Shown here piece by piece: positions 8,578 through 17,845 of a DNA stretch of 64,000 nt. Numbering within the stretch: the first letter of the stretch is position 1; each line of letters starts with the position of its first letter. Under the pieces are notes generated by a model. It searched no databases and was not told the DNA's origin. It was given only the letters and a program-made list of their open reading frames with translations. Origin of the DNA: Myxococcota bacterium (GTDB taxonomy: Bacteria; Myxococcota_A; UBA796). Both the position numbers and the translations under genes were made by a program. Where the stretch lies: NCBI GenBank assembly GCA_029251165.1, contig JAQXDW010000067.1:177661-241660 (forward strand), in the 5' to 3' direction.

Positions 8578-11500
8578 GCAGACTCTCCGCTGGTATGTCG
8601 CTGCGTTCCTACCGACTGGTCCGTCGGCTGGGTGTGGGTGCAGAGGGTGAGGTCTGGGAGGCCCGGGGGGCAGACGGCGTGCCGATCGCGCTGAAGGCCC
8701 GTCCGCGCAAGGCGGGAGAGGAGCCGCGGCTTCGTCGGGAGTTTGAGCGGCTGCGTACCCTGCGGCTGCCGTCGGTCATCCGGGTCCTCGATGTCGGCGC
8801 AGATCAGGGCTACCTGTTCTTCACCATGGATCTGGCCCGAGGGCTACCGCTGGATGCCTATATACAAGGCGGAACCTCACTTGCTCAGCGCGTCCATCGA
8901 GCCGCTGCTACGGGCGCGGACGTCGCCCGTGCCCTCGCCGGAATGCACCGTCTCTCCCTCGTCCACCGGGATCTCAAGCCGGCCAACATCATGGTCGACA
9001 GCACCGGGAAGGTCGTCCTGCTGGACTTCGGTACCGTCACCAGCGGTGCGGCCCAGGGAAAAGCAGGCACCACGGCCTACATGGCCCCAGAGTTCCGAGC
9101 TGGGCTGCCCTCAGATACCCGGGTCGACCTGTACGCGCTGGGGGTGACGCTGTACGAGTCCCTCTCGCAGCAGCCGGCCTCCAGGTTCACCCCGGGCCGG
9201 CCACGACCATCCTTGCTGCTGCTCGGTGCTGAGGTCCCGCGTGGACTGGCTGACCTCATCGATCGCTTGCTCTCGCTGGATCCCGCAGAGCGGCCCGATG
9301 CTGAGGTCTGCCACCTCACCCTCTCGCGCATCGCAGCCGGTAAGGACATCGGCGGGATGTGGCCCTCTCCGTCCCTGTACTCCGGCGACATCTCTCCCCT
9401 CCTGGCCGGAACCGCGGTGGTGGTCGGGACCACCGGGAGCGGGCGGCGTCGGATGATCGAGGAAGCCCGCTACCAGTGGTTTACCCGTGGCTACCGGTCG
9501 ATTGCAGCAGACTGCCGCCCCGATGAGCCGCTCGGTGCCCTCTACCAGCTCATCGCAGCGCTGCTCGCGCCATGCTCGACCGAACAGCGTCGACGCCTGA
9601 TCGGCTCCGATGCCACCGCGCTCCACAGCGTCTTCCCGCAGATCACCGTCACCGAGCCTGTCACCTGGCCTCCCGATCCGATGGCAACCGCAGCAGCCCT
9701 CGCCCGGGTTCTCCGCCGCGCGGCGCCGATCGCCGTGGTGTTGCGGAGCGTGGATCGAGCAGACGTCGGCACCGCAGCAGTCCTCACCGCGCTCTCTCAG
9801 CGCATCCCAGACGAGGTCGTCATCTGGGGTACCTCCAGCCGACGCATCCGAGGCTCTCGCTGCATCTCGCCGCCATCCTGGGGCCCCCTCCAGGAGCGCC
9901 GAGTGATGCCGTCGATACTCCCCAAGGGGGTCACCCTTTCCGGTTCTCCTGGACGCACACCGCTCACCAGCTGCGCGCGTGCCTGGCAGGCACTTGCACG
10001 GCATCGCGGTGAGACCGGTCCGATCGGCCCCCACGCTCAGGCCCTCTCCACCCTCGCGCTGCTCAGCCAGCCGTTTCCACAGCCCGTCGCCGAGACCCTC
10101 AGCCGCGACCTCCCCAAGATGCTCTCGACCGGCCACCTCGCGGTCATCACCTCCGGTCCGCCGCGCCAGCTCCGCATCGCGGACGCCGCCTCCGCGCTGC
10201 TCGCCCGACAGGACGACGAGACCCAGGCCCATGCTCGGATCTGTCAGGCCTGGCAGCGTCAGCCGACCTCTCCAGAGTCCATCTGCCGAATCGCGACCCA
10301 TGCCATCCGTGCTGGTAACCCTCGTCGGCGTCAGATCGCCGGAGCTGTCGCCGTCTCACTGGCGCGCGGCAACCACGCCGAGGTCGACCGCTGGCTGAAG
10401 CTCAAGGACCTGCTGTGCGGCGGAGAGGATGACTTCCACACCCGCTATGCTCGACTGCTGACCAACTTAGAGCTTCGCCCCGGTCGCCTGGATCCCGCCG
10501 AGGTTCTCGACCTCGCACAGCTCGCCGGAGATGAAGAGCAGCGCGCCCTCGCAGAGACCATCCGCCTCATCGACCTCGCGCGGCAGACCGATCCCTCTGC
10601 GGTGATTCCCGAGGCACGAGGCATCGCTGCAGCCTATTCCTCACGGTTCCCACACATTGCCTCCGACATCCTCCGGGAGATCGCACTGGCTGGGCTGAGC
10701 TGTGGAGATCGGGACGGTGCTGTGGCGGACTGCACCGCAGCCCTCAACCTGGCCCGAAAGCCCCGCATCTCCACTGCGCACGTCGATGTCACCGACACCG
10801 ACATGTTCCGCAGCGACCGGGTCCGAGCGATCAGCGATCTCGCTGCCACACGACGGGAGATCAACGCCGCGACCACCCTCTCTGCCGCCCTCATCTACAC
10901 CGGCCGCCTCCGCTCCGCAGCCGACCTCTGCGCACAGACCACCACCCGCTGCTCCAGCCATGGCCTGCGGCGTGGCGAGGGTGCAAACCTTGCAAACCTC
11001 TCCATCGTCCAGCTCTACCTCGGACAGCGCTCCGAGGCCGCGCAGTCCGCGGCCCGCTGCCGGCGACTCCAGCCCCACCACCGCGACCCGGTGGTCCTGG
11101 CAAACTGCGCGCTGCTCCAGGCGAGACTGGCCATCGAGGCCGGCGATCCGGAGGGGGGACGCTGGGCACTGGATGAGGCCATCTCGGCCTCGCAGGCGGT
11201 CGGAGATGAAGCCCTTCTCGCCGAGTCGTGGGCGGTCGCGCTGGAGTCTGCGGTCCACAGCGCCAACCCCGACGATGCCCGGCGCGCCTTCGATGCCTAC
11301 CAGAGCCTCACCAGTCGCTACGACCACTGGCCAGCAGTGCTCGGACGGTGGTGCTGGCTGGCTGGCGATCTTCCCGGAGCACTCAGCGCGGTCTCTCAGG
11401 AGCGCTTTGGGTATGGAGGGCTGTGTGTGCGCGCCGAGCGCAGCCGGCTGCTGCTGGTCAGCGGGCGCTACCAGGAAGCCCGAAGCGCCTCGGCAGACCT

Positions 11501-11789
11501 CATCCGATATGCCGGGACGATGGATGCCGGAGAGATGGTGCTCGCCGGCAAGCTGATTGCTGGGGCAGCTGCCGGAGCATCAGATTCAACCTATCTTCCG
11601 CTGCTCAAGCAGACCCACCACAGCCGCTGGGTCCACCTCTACCTCGGTGCAATCCACCTCGACGCCATCCGTCGTCGCTTGAGGGGTGAGAACGTCCAGT
11701 CTCTGCTCAACAAGCTACGCACCCGCAGCAGCGCAGTGGACCACAGCCTGTACACTGCCCTCTCACGCGGCTCGCGTTGGGGCCACTGA
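8574..11789 (+). CDS. Ser/Thr protein kinase with ATPase-like and TPR regions (PknK-like)
   Basis: 1071 residues. Residues ~10-270 form an active-looking kinase: catalytic loop HRDLKPANIMVDSTG, DFG (LLDFGTV) and an APE-type segment (YMAPEF). It is followed by a region with a P-loop-like GTTGSGRRR (the usual Lys of GxGKS/T is Arg) and then ~500 residues of Ala/Leu-rich helical repeats typical of TPR arrays. The plan matches the multi-domain PknK/AfsR-type kinases common in Myxococcota, in which ligand or protein sensing by the C-terminus controls the kinase. The ATG overlaps the GMC stop (ATGA). Confidence 0.85.
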   Translation: MSRLSAGMSLRSYRLVRRLGVGAEGEVWEARGADGVPIALKARPRKAGEEPRLRREFERLRTLRLPSVIRVLDVGADQGYLFFTMDLARGLPLDAYIQGGTSLAQRVHRAAATGADVARALAGMHRLSLVHRDLKPANIMVDSTGKVVLLDFGTVTSGAAQGKAGTTAYMAPEFRAGLPSDTRVDLYALGVTLYESLSQQPASRFTPGRPRPSLLLLGAEVPRGLADLIDRLLSLDPAERPDAEVCHLTLSRIAAGKDIGGMWPSPSLYSGDISPLLAGTAVVVGTTGSGRRRMIEEARYQWFTRGYRSIAADCRPDEPLGALYQLIAALLAPCSTEQRRRLIGSDATALHSVFPQITVTEPVTWPPDPMATAAALARVLRRAAPIAVVLRSVDRADVGTAAVLTALSQRIPDEVVIWGTSSRRIRGSRCISPPSWGPLQERRVMPSILPKGVTLSGSPGRTPLTSCARAWQALARHRGETGPIGPHAQALSTLALLSQPFPQPVAETLSRDLPKMLSTGHLAVITSGPPRQLRIADAASALLARQDDETQAHARICQAWQRQPTSPESICRIATHAIRAGNPRRRQIAGAVAVSLARGNHAEVDRWLKLKDLLCGGEDDFHTRYARLLTNLELRPGRLDPAEVLDLAQLAGDEEQRALAETIRLIDLARQTDPSAVIPEARGIAAAYSSRFPHIASDILREIALAGLSCGDRDGAVADCTAALNLARKPRISTAHVDVTDTDMFRSDRVRAISDLAATRREINAATTLSAALIYTGRLRSAADLCAQTTTRCSSHGLRRGEGANLANLSIVQLYLGQRSEAAQSAARCRRLQPHHRDPVVLANCALLQARLAIEAGDPEGGRWALDEAISASQAVGDEALLAESWAVALESAVHSANPDDARRAFDAYQSLTSRYDHWPAVLGRWCWLAGDLPGALSAVSQERFGYGGLCVRAERSRLLLVSGRYQEARSASADLIRYAGTMDAGEMVLAGKLIAGAAAGASDSTYLPLLKQTHHSRWVHLYLGAIHLDAIRRRLRGENVQSLLNKLRTRSSAVDHSLYTALSRGSRWGH

Positions 11790-11815
11790 CCCCGCAGCGA
11801 TCCAGTACGACGAGT

Positions 11816-13576
11816 ATGTCCGCCGTGTCTCAGGCCAGAGCATTTGGAAAGTATGAGGTCCTTGAGCAGATCGCCGCCGGCGACACCTCAGAGATCTTTC
11901 GCGCCCGTTTGTCGGGCATCGGTGGCTTTCAGCGCCACCTCGCAATCAAGCGCATCCGCTCTCACCTCAACAGCAGCACCGAGTTCATCAACGAGCTGAC
12001 CAGTGAGGCACGGGTCGCCGGGCTGCTCTCTCATGCCAACATCGTCCAGATCATCGATCTGGGACAGGTCGACGGGGCCTGGTTTGTGGCAATGGAGTAC
12101 GTCAAGGGGCCAGACCTGCGGCGGGTGCTGGAGCGGTGCGCCAAGAAAGGCATCACCCTGCCCGTCCCGCATGCGGTGTTTGTCTGCATTGAGCTGCTCA
12201 AGGGACTGGAGTACGCACACAACCGCCAGATCATGCGCGGCGGACGCCTCGTTCCCCTCAACGTCGTCCACCGCAACCTCAGCCCGGAGAAGATCCTCGT
12301 CAGCACCCAGGGAGAGGTGAAGCTGGCGGACTTTGTCGGAGTCAGCCGAGATGGTCACGACGACTACCGTGCCCCCGAGCAGCTCAGGGGCATCGTCACT
12401 GAGCAGTCTGATCTCTACGCTGCTGGAGTCATGCTCTACGAGATGCTCACCGGAGTCCGCCCTGCGAGTCCACCTGAGCCGGCAAGCCACATCAACCCGG
12501 ACATTCCCTACCAGCTGGAGGTCATCTTAGAGCGAGCCATTCAGACCGATCCCAGGCGTCGCTTTCCCAGCAGCACTGCGCTCAAGGACTCCCTGGACAG
12601 CTTCTTTCATGACTCTGGGTTCATCTTCTCTCACTCCACCCTCGCAGCCTTTCTCCGCAGCCTGTTCCCGGACGGCAACAGCCTCCCCAACCTCAGCGAG
12701 CAGGAGACGCGCCCCCTGAGGCGCAGCGATCTGGAGGAACAAGACGATGCGGACATCCTCGACATCGAGGAGAGCGACACCAGCATCCTCGACACCCAGC
12801 CGACCGCTACGAGGCGCGACCTGCTCGACGAGCTGCCGACAAATATCGAAAAACCACTGGTAAACCTCCGGGATCACTTCCCCATTGCTGAGAGCAGCAT
12901 TCGCCTGACCCAGCCGATCCTCTCCGATCTTCCCGAGGACGAGACCCTCATCTCCAAGGCCGTGGATGTCTGGTCAGATGCTCAGACCGTCATTCAGAAG
13001 GACCCCACCCTCATCGAGGCCATCGCCGCAGCAGCGCCCCCATCCGAGACCACGCGCCCGACACCAGCGGGACACAGCGCCGGTCCTCCACCCGAGCTCC
13101 CCACAGCACCGCAGAAGGCCTGGTCTCAGCCCATCCCGGCTCCGGAGTCCACCCGGAGGAGCTCATCCAGAGGCTCAGAGCCACGAGAGCGAAAGCCGAT
13201 CCGGTGGCGCGCAACCCAGCGCTTCCTCGTCTTGTTCTCCGCCATCTCTGTTGTCGGCATGGTGCTGATGCTTTTTCTTGGCTTCTTCATCGGAAACCAG
13301 GTGCGCCCCGCAGCGGTGGCAGCGGAGGTCACAGAGCCGCTCCTCGCCCCTCCCCGGCTGGAATTCACCCTGCCGGAGAAGGCCCTCTTGTTTCTGAACA
13401 ACACCCCGCGTACCGAGCGTGGGGCCGTCAGTCTGACCCTGGAACCCGACACCCTTCAGGTCCTCAAAGTCGAGCTGGAGGGCTACTACCCCGTCGAGGT
13501 AGAGCTGCGCTTGAGTCCTGATGAGGTCCGGCTCCTCTCCTTCGAGCAGGTTCCGCTCCAGCCACGGCGTCGCTGA
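11816..13576 (+). CDS. Kinase-like membrane protein with C-terminal PEGA domain
   Basis: 586 residues. Residues ~10-275 are kinase-like, with the ATP Lys present (LAIKRIRSH) but the catalytic loop reads HRNLSPEKILV (Asp of HRD replaced by Asn) and DFG reads DFV. The Mg Asp is therefore kept but the catalytic base is lost, suggesting a nucleotide-binding pseudokinase or a very weak kinase. A Ser/Pro/Thr-rich linker leads to one membrane segment (LVLFSAISVVGMVLMLFLGF) and a periplasmic PEGA-type beta domain (ALLFLNNTPRTERGAVSLTL). The start ATG at 11816 lies just after the PknK-like gene stop at 11789, so they are probably one operon. Confidence 0.82.
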   Translation: MSAVSQARAFGKYEVLEQIAAGDTSEIFRARLSGIGGFQRHLAIKRIRSHLNSSTEFINELTSEARVAGLLSHANIVQIIDLGQVDGAWFVAMEYVKGPDLRRVLERCAKKGITLPVPHAVFVCIELLKGLEYAHNRQIMRGGRLVPLNVVHRNLSPEKILVSTQGEVKLADFVGVSRDGHDDYRAPEQLRGIVTEQSDLYAAGVMLYEMLTGVRPASPPEPASHINPDIPYQLEVILERAIQTDPRRRFPSSTALKDSLDSFFHDSGFIFSHSTLAAFLRSLFPDGNSLPNLSEQETRPLRRSDLEEQDDADILDIEESDTSILDTQPTATRRDLLDELPTNIEKPLVNLRDHFPIAESSIRLTQPILSDLPEDETLISKAVDVWSDAQTVIQKDPTLIEAIAAAAPPSETTRPTPAGHSAGPPPELPTAPQKAWSQPIPAPESTRRSSSRGSEPRERKPIRWRATQRFLVLFSAISVVGMVLMLFLGFFIGNQVRPAAVAAEVTEPLLAPPRLEFTLPEKALLFLNNTPRTERGAVSLTLEPDTLQVLKVELEGYYPVEVELRLSPDEVRLLSFEQVPLQPRRR

Positions 13577-13594
13577 CTGGATATAGCCTGCGGT

Positions 13595-14515
13595 ATGACT
13601 GAGCCGACATCAGTAGCCCCCTCTCCGGGGCAGATCCTCAAGGCCGCGATCCGCGCCCTTAGGCCTAAACAATGGGCCAAGCAGGTGTTCCTGTTCGCCG
13701 CCCTGATCTTCTCCCTGGAATTTACAAATCCAGAGACCTGGATCAAGACCGTCATCGGCGCGATGGCATTCAGTATGCTGTCCTCGACCGGCTATATCTT
13801 CAACGATGCCAGAGATGTTGAGGCCGATCGGGTCCATCCGACCAAGCGAAACCGGCCGATTGCATCGGGGCACCTCCCCCTGCCGATCGCCTACGCTCAG
13901 ATGGTGCTCATCTTCTCCATCGGGGTCAGCCTGGCGTGGTTCCTGTCGCCGAAGTTCCTGATCGTCGCGCTGCTCTACTTCATCACGACCATCAGCTACT
14001 CGTTTTACTTCAAGCACCTCGTAATCCTCGACGTGATGTTTCTCGCAGCCTGCTACCTGTGGCGTGCAGCAGCTGGCGCGGTCGCGATTGGAGTAACCAT
14101 CAGCCCGTGGCTGCTGACCTGTACAGCGTTCATCTCGCTGTTCCTCGGGTTCAACAAGCGCCGCGGTGAGCTGCTGATGCTCCAGCAGAAGGGAAGCAGC
14201 GGTGTGACCCGCAAGAACCTCGCTCAGTACTCTCCAGAGCTGGTCGTCGAGTTTCAGGCAATCGCGACCTCCGGCACCATCATCAGCTATGCGCTGTACG
14301 CCGTGCTCGGCTCTCCGACTCCCTGGATGCTGCTGACGCTGCCCTACGTGCTCTACGGCATCTTCCGGTACATCTACCTGGTGAGCATCCACAGCGAGGG
14401 CGGAGCCCCAGACGAGACCCTGCTCAAGGATCGTCCGATCCTGGTCACCGGGATTCTGTACGCCATCACTGCCGTCATCGTGCTCTCGCTGCACATGCAG
14501 GGCGCGCTGGTCTGA
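13595..14515 (+). CDS. UbiA-family prenyltransferase, decaprenyl-phosphate phosphoribosyltransferase type
   Basis: 306 residues, about eight membrane segments. The N-terminal RPKQWAKQVFLFAALIF and the Asp-rich motif NDARDVEADRVHPTKRNRPI match the UbiA subgroup that transfers 5-phosphoribosyl 1-pyrophosphate to polyprenyl phosphate; FNKRRGEL after the middle helices is also characteristic. The product would be a lipid-linked ribose or arabinose donor for surface glycans. This agrees with the glycan genes elsewhere in the window (rmlA/rmlC-like and glycosyltransferases), though it is not in an operon with them. Confidence 0.88.
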   Translation: MTEPTSVAPSPGQILKAAIRALRPKQWAKQVFLFAALIFSLEFTNPETWIKTVIGAMAFSMLSSTGYIFNDARDVEADRVHPTKRNRPIASGHLPLPIAYAQMVLIFSIGVSLAWFLSPKFLIVALLYFITTISYSFYFKHLVILDVMFLAACYLWRAAAGAVAIGVTISPWLLTCTAFISLFLGFNKRRGELLMLQQKGSSGVTRKNLAQYSPELVVEFQAIATSGTIISYALYAVLGSPTPWMLLTLPYVLYGIFRYIYLVSIHSEGGAPDETLLKDRPILVTGILYAITAVIVLSLHMQGALV

Positions 14516-14518
14516 GCC

Positions 14519-14534
14519 CCGAGCGTATGCTCGG
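14519..14534. terminator. Hairpin between convergent genes
   Basis: CCGAGC and GCTCGG form a 6-bp perfect stem around a GTAT loop in the 24-nt gap between two convergent genes. There is no run of T, so it would be at best a weak bidirectional terminator. Confidence 0.35.
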
Positions 14535-14539
14535 CAGGG

Positions 14540-15685
14540 CTATTCTGCGGAGTGCTCCAGGCGGGCGTGACCGAGTCCGACGAGCGCGGGCCACGCGGAG
14601 GTCCCCAGGGTGGTCGAGCCCTGCTCTGAGTCGTGATCGATGTAGCGAACGACCAGCGGAAGCACCCTTGCCTCCGTGAGGCCTGGGGTCTCCAGGTGTA
14701 CCTCGAGGCCCACTCCCTGCATGCGCTCCTCTGTAAAGTGCGCACTCCACCCAGACCCGACGACCGTGTGCTCGTCCTGCAGAGGGATGGTGATCTCGAT
14801 GCTGCGCTCCCCGAGCATGAGCTCCAGGCGATCGCTGCCGCGCTGCAGGTCGTCGTCTCGAATCCGAATCGCTAACCAGGTTGTGCCCTCCGCCACCCGT
14901 GACGCGATGCCAAAGCTGCCATCTCTGGGTCCGCTCCAGTAGTCTTCACCAGTGATGATCTGAGAGCGAGAGTCTACTGCGAGGGCACGATCACCACGCC
15001 ACTCCCGCATGTCTCCGTCAGCCACAGCAGAGCCGGGCTCGACCGCGAGGCCCCCCACTTCCTTGAAGATGGCGTTGAGGTGCTCTCCCTGCCAGGCCGG
15101 GATCTCATCGTTGGTCAGCCACCAGGAGCCCAGGACCGCCTCGACCCCATAGAGGAGGGGAATTCCGACCCCCTGAGAGCGGGGGAGATGAAGCTCAATC
15201 TGCTCATCGGTCAGGCGAATCGAGAAGCCCTCTCGTGGACCACGCCAGTTCTGTCGTCCACCGGGCCAGGCAGCCTCTGTGGCAGGCTCGACCACGCCGC
15301 GTACGGCATCCAGCCACCACCGATGCTCACCGACACCGACATGGAGACCGTCTTTGTCGATGCTCATGATGCTCGGCGTTCCCAACAGCGGCATCGAGAC
15401 CAAGGGCTCACCGGTGAGGCGGCGGTACTCGATCTGGCGTGACGTCTCGGGACCGAGCTCAGAGATGTGAACCGCGCTCGCCCAGCCCGGACCAGCAGCA
15501 ACAATGCCCGGAGTCATCCGGATGGTGGGCTGCTCGCCCGGCCGCGGAAGACTGACCATCAGGCTGACGTAGCCGCCCCGCTCCAGGCGTGCGACAGCGA
15601 GGAGTTGATCAGGAAGGAGGCGAATTCCCTTCCGCTCACAGCCAGCGACTCCGAGGAGCGCCGCAGTCAGCAGGAAGAAGCGCAC
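14540..15685 (-). CDS. Lipoprotein with C-terminal CBM9/DOMON-like beta domain
   Basis: 381 residues. The signal peptide ends with a lipobox (LLGVAGC, Cys at residue 15). The first half is unrecognised. The second half starts with VADGDMREW and continues with a W-x-GP-x-D segment and a RIRDDDL/DRLELML pair. This pattern is typical of carbohydrate-binding CBM9-like or DOMON-type sandwich domains. The start overlaps the end of the peroxiredoxin-like gene by 19 nt, so the two genes are coupled. Function is probably binding of a sugar or redox ligand at the outer membrane; the substrate is unknown. Confidence 0.75.
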   Translation of the reverse strand: MRFFLLTAALLGVAGCERKGIRLLPDQLLAVARLERGGYVSLMVSLPRPGEQPTIRMTPGIVAAGPGWASAVHISELGPETSRQIEYRRLTGEPLVSMPLLGTPSIMSIDKDGLHVGVGEHRWWLDAVRGVVEPATEAAWPGGRQNWRGPREGFSIRLTDEQIELHLPRSQGVGIPLLYGVEAVLGSWWLTNDEIPAWQGEHLNAIFKEVGGLAVEPGSAVADGDMREWRGDRALAVDSRSQIITGEDYWSGPRDGSFGIASRVAEGTTWLAIRIRDDDLQRGSDRLELMLGERSIEITIPLQDEHTVVGSGWSAHFTEERMQGVGLEVHLETPGLTEARVLPLVVRYIDHDSEQGSTTLGTSAWPALVGLGHARLEHSAE

Positions 15686-16206
15686 TGCAGCAGCGCATCC
15701 AGGTCTGGAACATCCGTGATCCCGGTCGCGTAGTGGGCAAACCGCACCGTGCCGCTCCGGTCGAGGACAAACTCCGCACCAAGCTGTCGCACGGGTCCGT
15801 TGAACCAGCCGACACCAAAGTCCATGAGTCCGCCTCCTCCGCCCCCGCCGCCGAGCAGGCTGCGCACAGAGGAGAGGAGGTATCGGTCTCTCTGGATGTC
15901 GAACAGCTCCTGAATGGTGCCCTCTGGATCCGTGATCAGGGGGTAGAGCAGGTGATATCGGGGAACAAAGTCCCGCGCCGCGGTCAGCTCTGTCTGCGTA
16001 ATGGCAACGACTCGGATTCCGCGCCGATCAAAGTCGGCGAAGCGCTCCTGAAGCAGCGCCAGTGTTCGCCGGGCAAATGGTGAGCCAAGGAACGGCACAA
16101 AGCACAGCACGACCGGGCCAGACTCAAGCCCCTCCGGGATCTCTACGGGATAGCCGAAGATTGGGCGCGCTGAGAACGCCGGTGCTGCATCTCCTACCTT
16201 GAGCAT
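15667..16206 (-). CDS. Peroxiredoxin-like (AhpC/TSA) protein without peroxidatic Cys
   Basis: About 179 residues with the thioredoxin/AhpC fold: MLKVGDAAPAFSARPIFG start, VVLCFVPF strand, VVAITQTELTAARDF and YPLITDPEGTIQELF. In active peroxiredoxins the segment after the first strand reads TPVC or SxxC; here it is FLGSPFARRTL, with Ala at the Cys position, so peroxidase activity should be lost. The only late Cys pair is a terminal CASSC. An unusual run of eight Gly occurs at about residues 117-124. The ATG at 16206 has GGAG four bases upstream and is preferred to the GTG at 16251 or ATG at 16218. Confidence 0.75.
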   Translation of the reverse strand: MLKVGDAAPAFSARPIFGYPVEIPEGLESGPVVLCFVPFLGSPFARRTLALLQERFADFDRRGIRVVAITQTELTAARDFVPRYHLLYPLITDPEGTIQELFDIQRDRYLLSSVRSLLGGGGGGGGLMDFGVGWFNGPVRQLGAEFVLDRSGTVRFAHYATGITDVPDLDALLQCASSC

Positions 16207-16311
16207 CTCTCGCTCCATTTCCTCCCCCCAGGACACCAACGGATATTTCACCGCTCATCTGTTGTCCATGTGCAAGTATGCCTCTTCAAGTTCGGATCAG
16301 CACCTCATGAA

Positions 16312-16341
16312 TTGACATCCCCCCCTCTGAGGCACTAATCG
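16312..16341 (+). promoter_or_regulatory. Possible sigma-70-type promoter for the AgmX-like gene
   Basis: TTGACA at 16312-16317 is a perfect -35 consensus. A weak -10 (TAATCG) follows after 18 nt, or ACTAAT after 16 nt. It lies ~35 nt upstream of the start codon in the 166-nt spacer between divergent genes. Confidence 0.45.
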
Positions 16342-16372
16342 GAATCTTTCTTCGCCTGATGGAGGGCCGGAG

Positions 16373-17794
16373 ATGAGAGTAGACTGCGAGAACTGCGGCG
16401 CCCAGTACAAGATTCCCAGCCACAAGCTGGTCAAAGAGGTCAACAAGGCCACGTGCCGCAAGTGCGGTCACCGCATGTTGATCAAAAAGACCAGCGAGGG
16501 GTCGGCGCCTTCCCCTTCACCAAGCTCACCTCGGGTCAGCGGCAACGACGCGCAGCACATGCGCTCCGGGCAAGCCAGCGGGGCCACGAATGCAGCGGTC
16601 CTGGAGGCCCAGGCTCGTGCAGTCGCCGCCTTTCCGGCCGCGCCAGAGTTCAACGAGTGGGAGGACGATCAGCCCACGAAGATTCGTTCTGTGGCGGGCT
16701 CAGGCAACGACAACCGCCCGACGACCCCGGGCAGTGACCTGCTGCCCACCATGGACACCGCCTCCGCGGAGGGTGAGCCGACACAGATTCTCAACGAGTC
16801 GACGTCACCGGAGCCGCTCCCGGGCCCACGCCGAGACGGCGTGCCGGCTCCGCAGATATCCCAGCAGACTCGGCCCCGTCGCGGCTACGACCCGTCACCG
16901 GATCTGACCTGGGCGATCGTCGGCACCCTGGCCGCCATCGTCGGCGTGCTCCTGCTCGCGGCAAACCTGTCAGGGAGCAACATCCAGCGCTTCTTCGGAC
17001 TGCTGCTGTCGCTCGGTGGGACCTTCGCCACGCTCTTCATCCTGGTGACCGGCGGCCGCGGCAGCAAGAAAGCCAGCCTCCTCATCGCTGCCCTCCTCAG
17101 CGTGGTCCTGTCGCTGAGTGGTGCGACAGTCCTGAACCTGCTCCACGCCGGCTACGCCAGCTGGAGCACACCAGAGGTCGCCGCGAACACCCCCGCTGCA
17201 CCCACGCCAGCGGCACCCGCGCCAGCAGTGGATGAGCCCGAGCCGGCCATAGAGCCTGCTGACGAGGAGCCCAGCACAGAGGACATCCTGGCGAGCGCCG
17301 AGCTGACCCCACCAGAGCCCGAGCCCGTCGAGCCCCCCCAGCCAAGCGTGACCGAGCCCAGCACTCCAGCTGTCGCCAGCAATGCCCAGTCTCCGGAGCC
17401 CACGCCGACACCTGCCCCGGTCTCTCGACCTCCACCCGAGAACGACGACCTCGACGAGCTGTTCACTGCCGAGCCCGAGCCCGAGCCCGAGCCCGTGTCA
17501 ACCCGCACAGCAGAGTCGGTCCTCCTGCCCACAGTGGTCGACACCATTCTCCGCAACAACAAGGGCGTCAAGCGCTGCTTCCAGTACGAGTACAAGCGCG
17601 CTGGGAGCGTTCCCCGCTCTCTTCCGGTCGGCTTCAAGGTTCGCAGCTCCGGCAGCGTCTCGTCAGCCTGGGTGAGCTCGGACAGCTACAAAGGCACCGA
17701 GCTGGAGAGCTGCCTGAAGGGCGCGATCCTCGCGGTACAGTTCCCGCCGTTTGACGGTGACTCCAAGACAATGAGCTACACCTTCCGCCTGTGA
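16373..17794 (+). CDS. Zinc-ribbon membrane protein with AgmX/PglI C-terminal domain
   Basis: 473 residues. Residues 1-40 are an MJ0042-type zinc ribbon (CENCGAQYKIPSHKL then CRKCGHRM). A low-complexity segment leads to three membrane helices (~residues 180-270), then a long Pro/Glu/Ala-rich linker, and a final ~90-residue domain with CFQYEYKR and LESCLKGAILAVQFPPF. That C-terminal domain is the AgmX/PglI type of Myxococcus gliding and adventurous-motility proteins, thought to act with TonB/ExbD-like systems. RBS GGAGGG lies six bases before the ATG. A strong terminator follows. Confidence 0.85.
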   Translation: MRVDCENCGAQYKIPSHKLVKEVNKATCRKCGHRMLIKKTSEGSAPSPSPSSPRVSGNDAQHMRSGQASGATNAAVLEAQARAVAAFPAAPEFNEWEDDQPTKIRSVAGSGNDNRPTTPGSDLLPTMDTASAEGEPTQILNESTSPEPLPGPRRDGVPAPQISQQTRPRRGYDPSPDLTWAIVGTLAAIVGVLLLAANLSGSNIQRFFGLLLSLGGTFATLFILVTGGRGSKKASLLIAALLSVVLSLSGATVLNLLHAGYASWSTPEVAANTPAAPTPAAPAPAVDEPEPAIEPADEEPSTEDILASAELTPPEPEPVEPPQPSVTEPSTPAVASNAQSPEPTPTPAPVSRPPPENDDLDELFTAEPEPEPEPVSTRTAESVLLPTVVDTILRNNKGVKRCFQYEYKRAGSVPRSLPVGFKVRSSGSVSSAWVSSDSYKGTELESCLKGAILAVQFPPFDGDSKTMSYTFRL

Positions 17795-17815
17795 TGCAGG
17801 GCACCTGACCGCCAG

Positions 17816-17845
17816 CGGGGTGCCTGAGGGCACCCCGTATCGTTT
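17816..17845 (+). terminator. Rho-independent terminator
   Basis: CGGGGTGCC and GGCACCCCG form a perfect 9-bp stem around a TGAG loop, followed by TATCGTTTT. It lies 21 nt after the stop of the AgmX/PglI-like gene. Confidence 0.85.
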
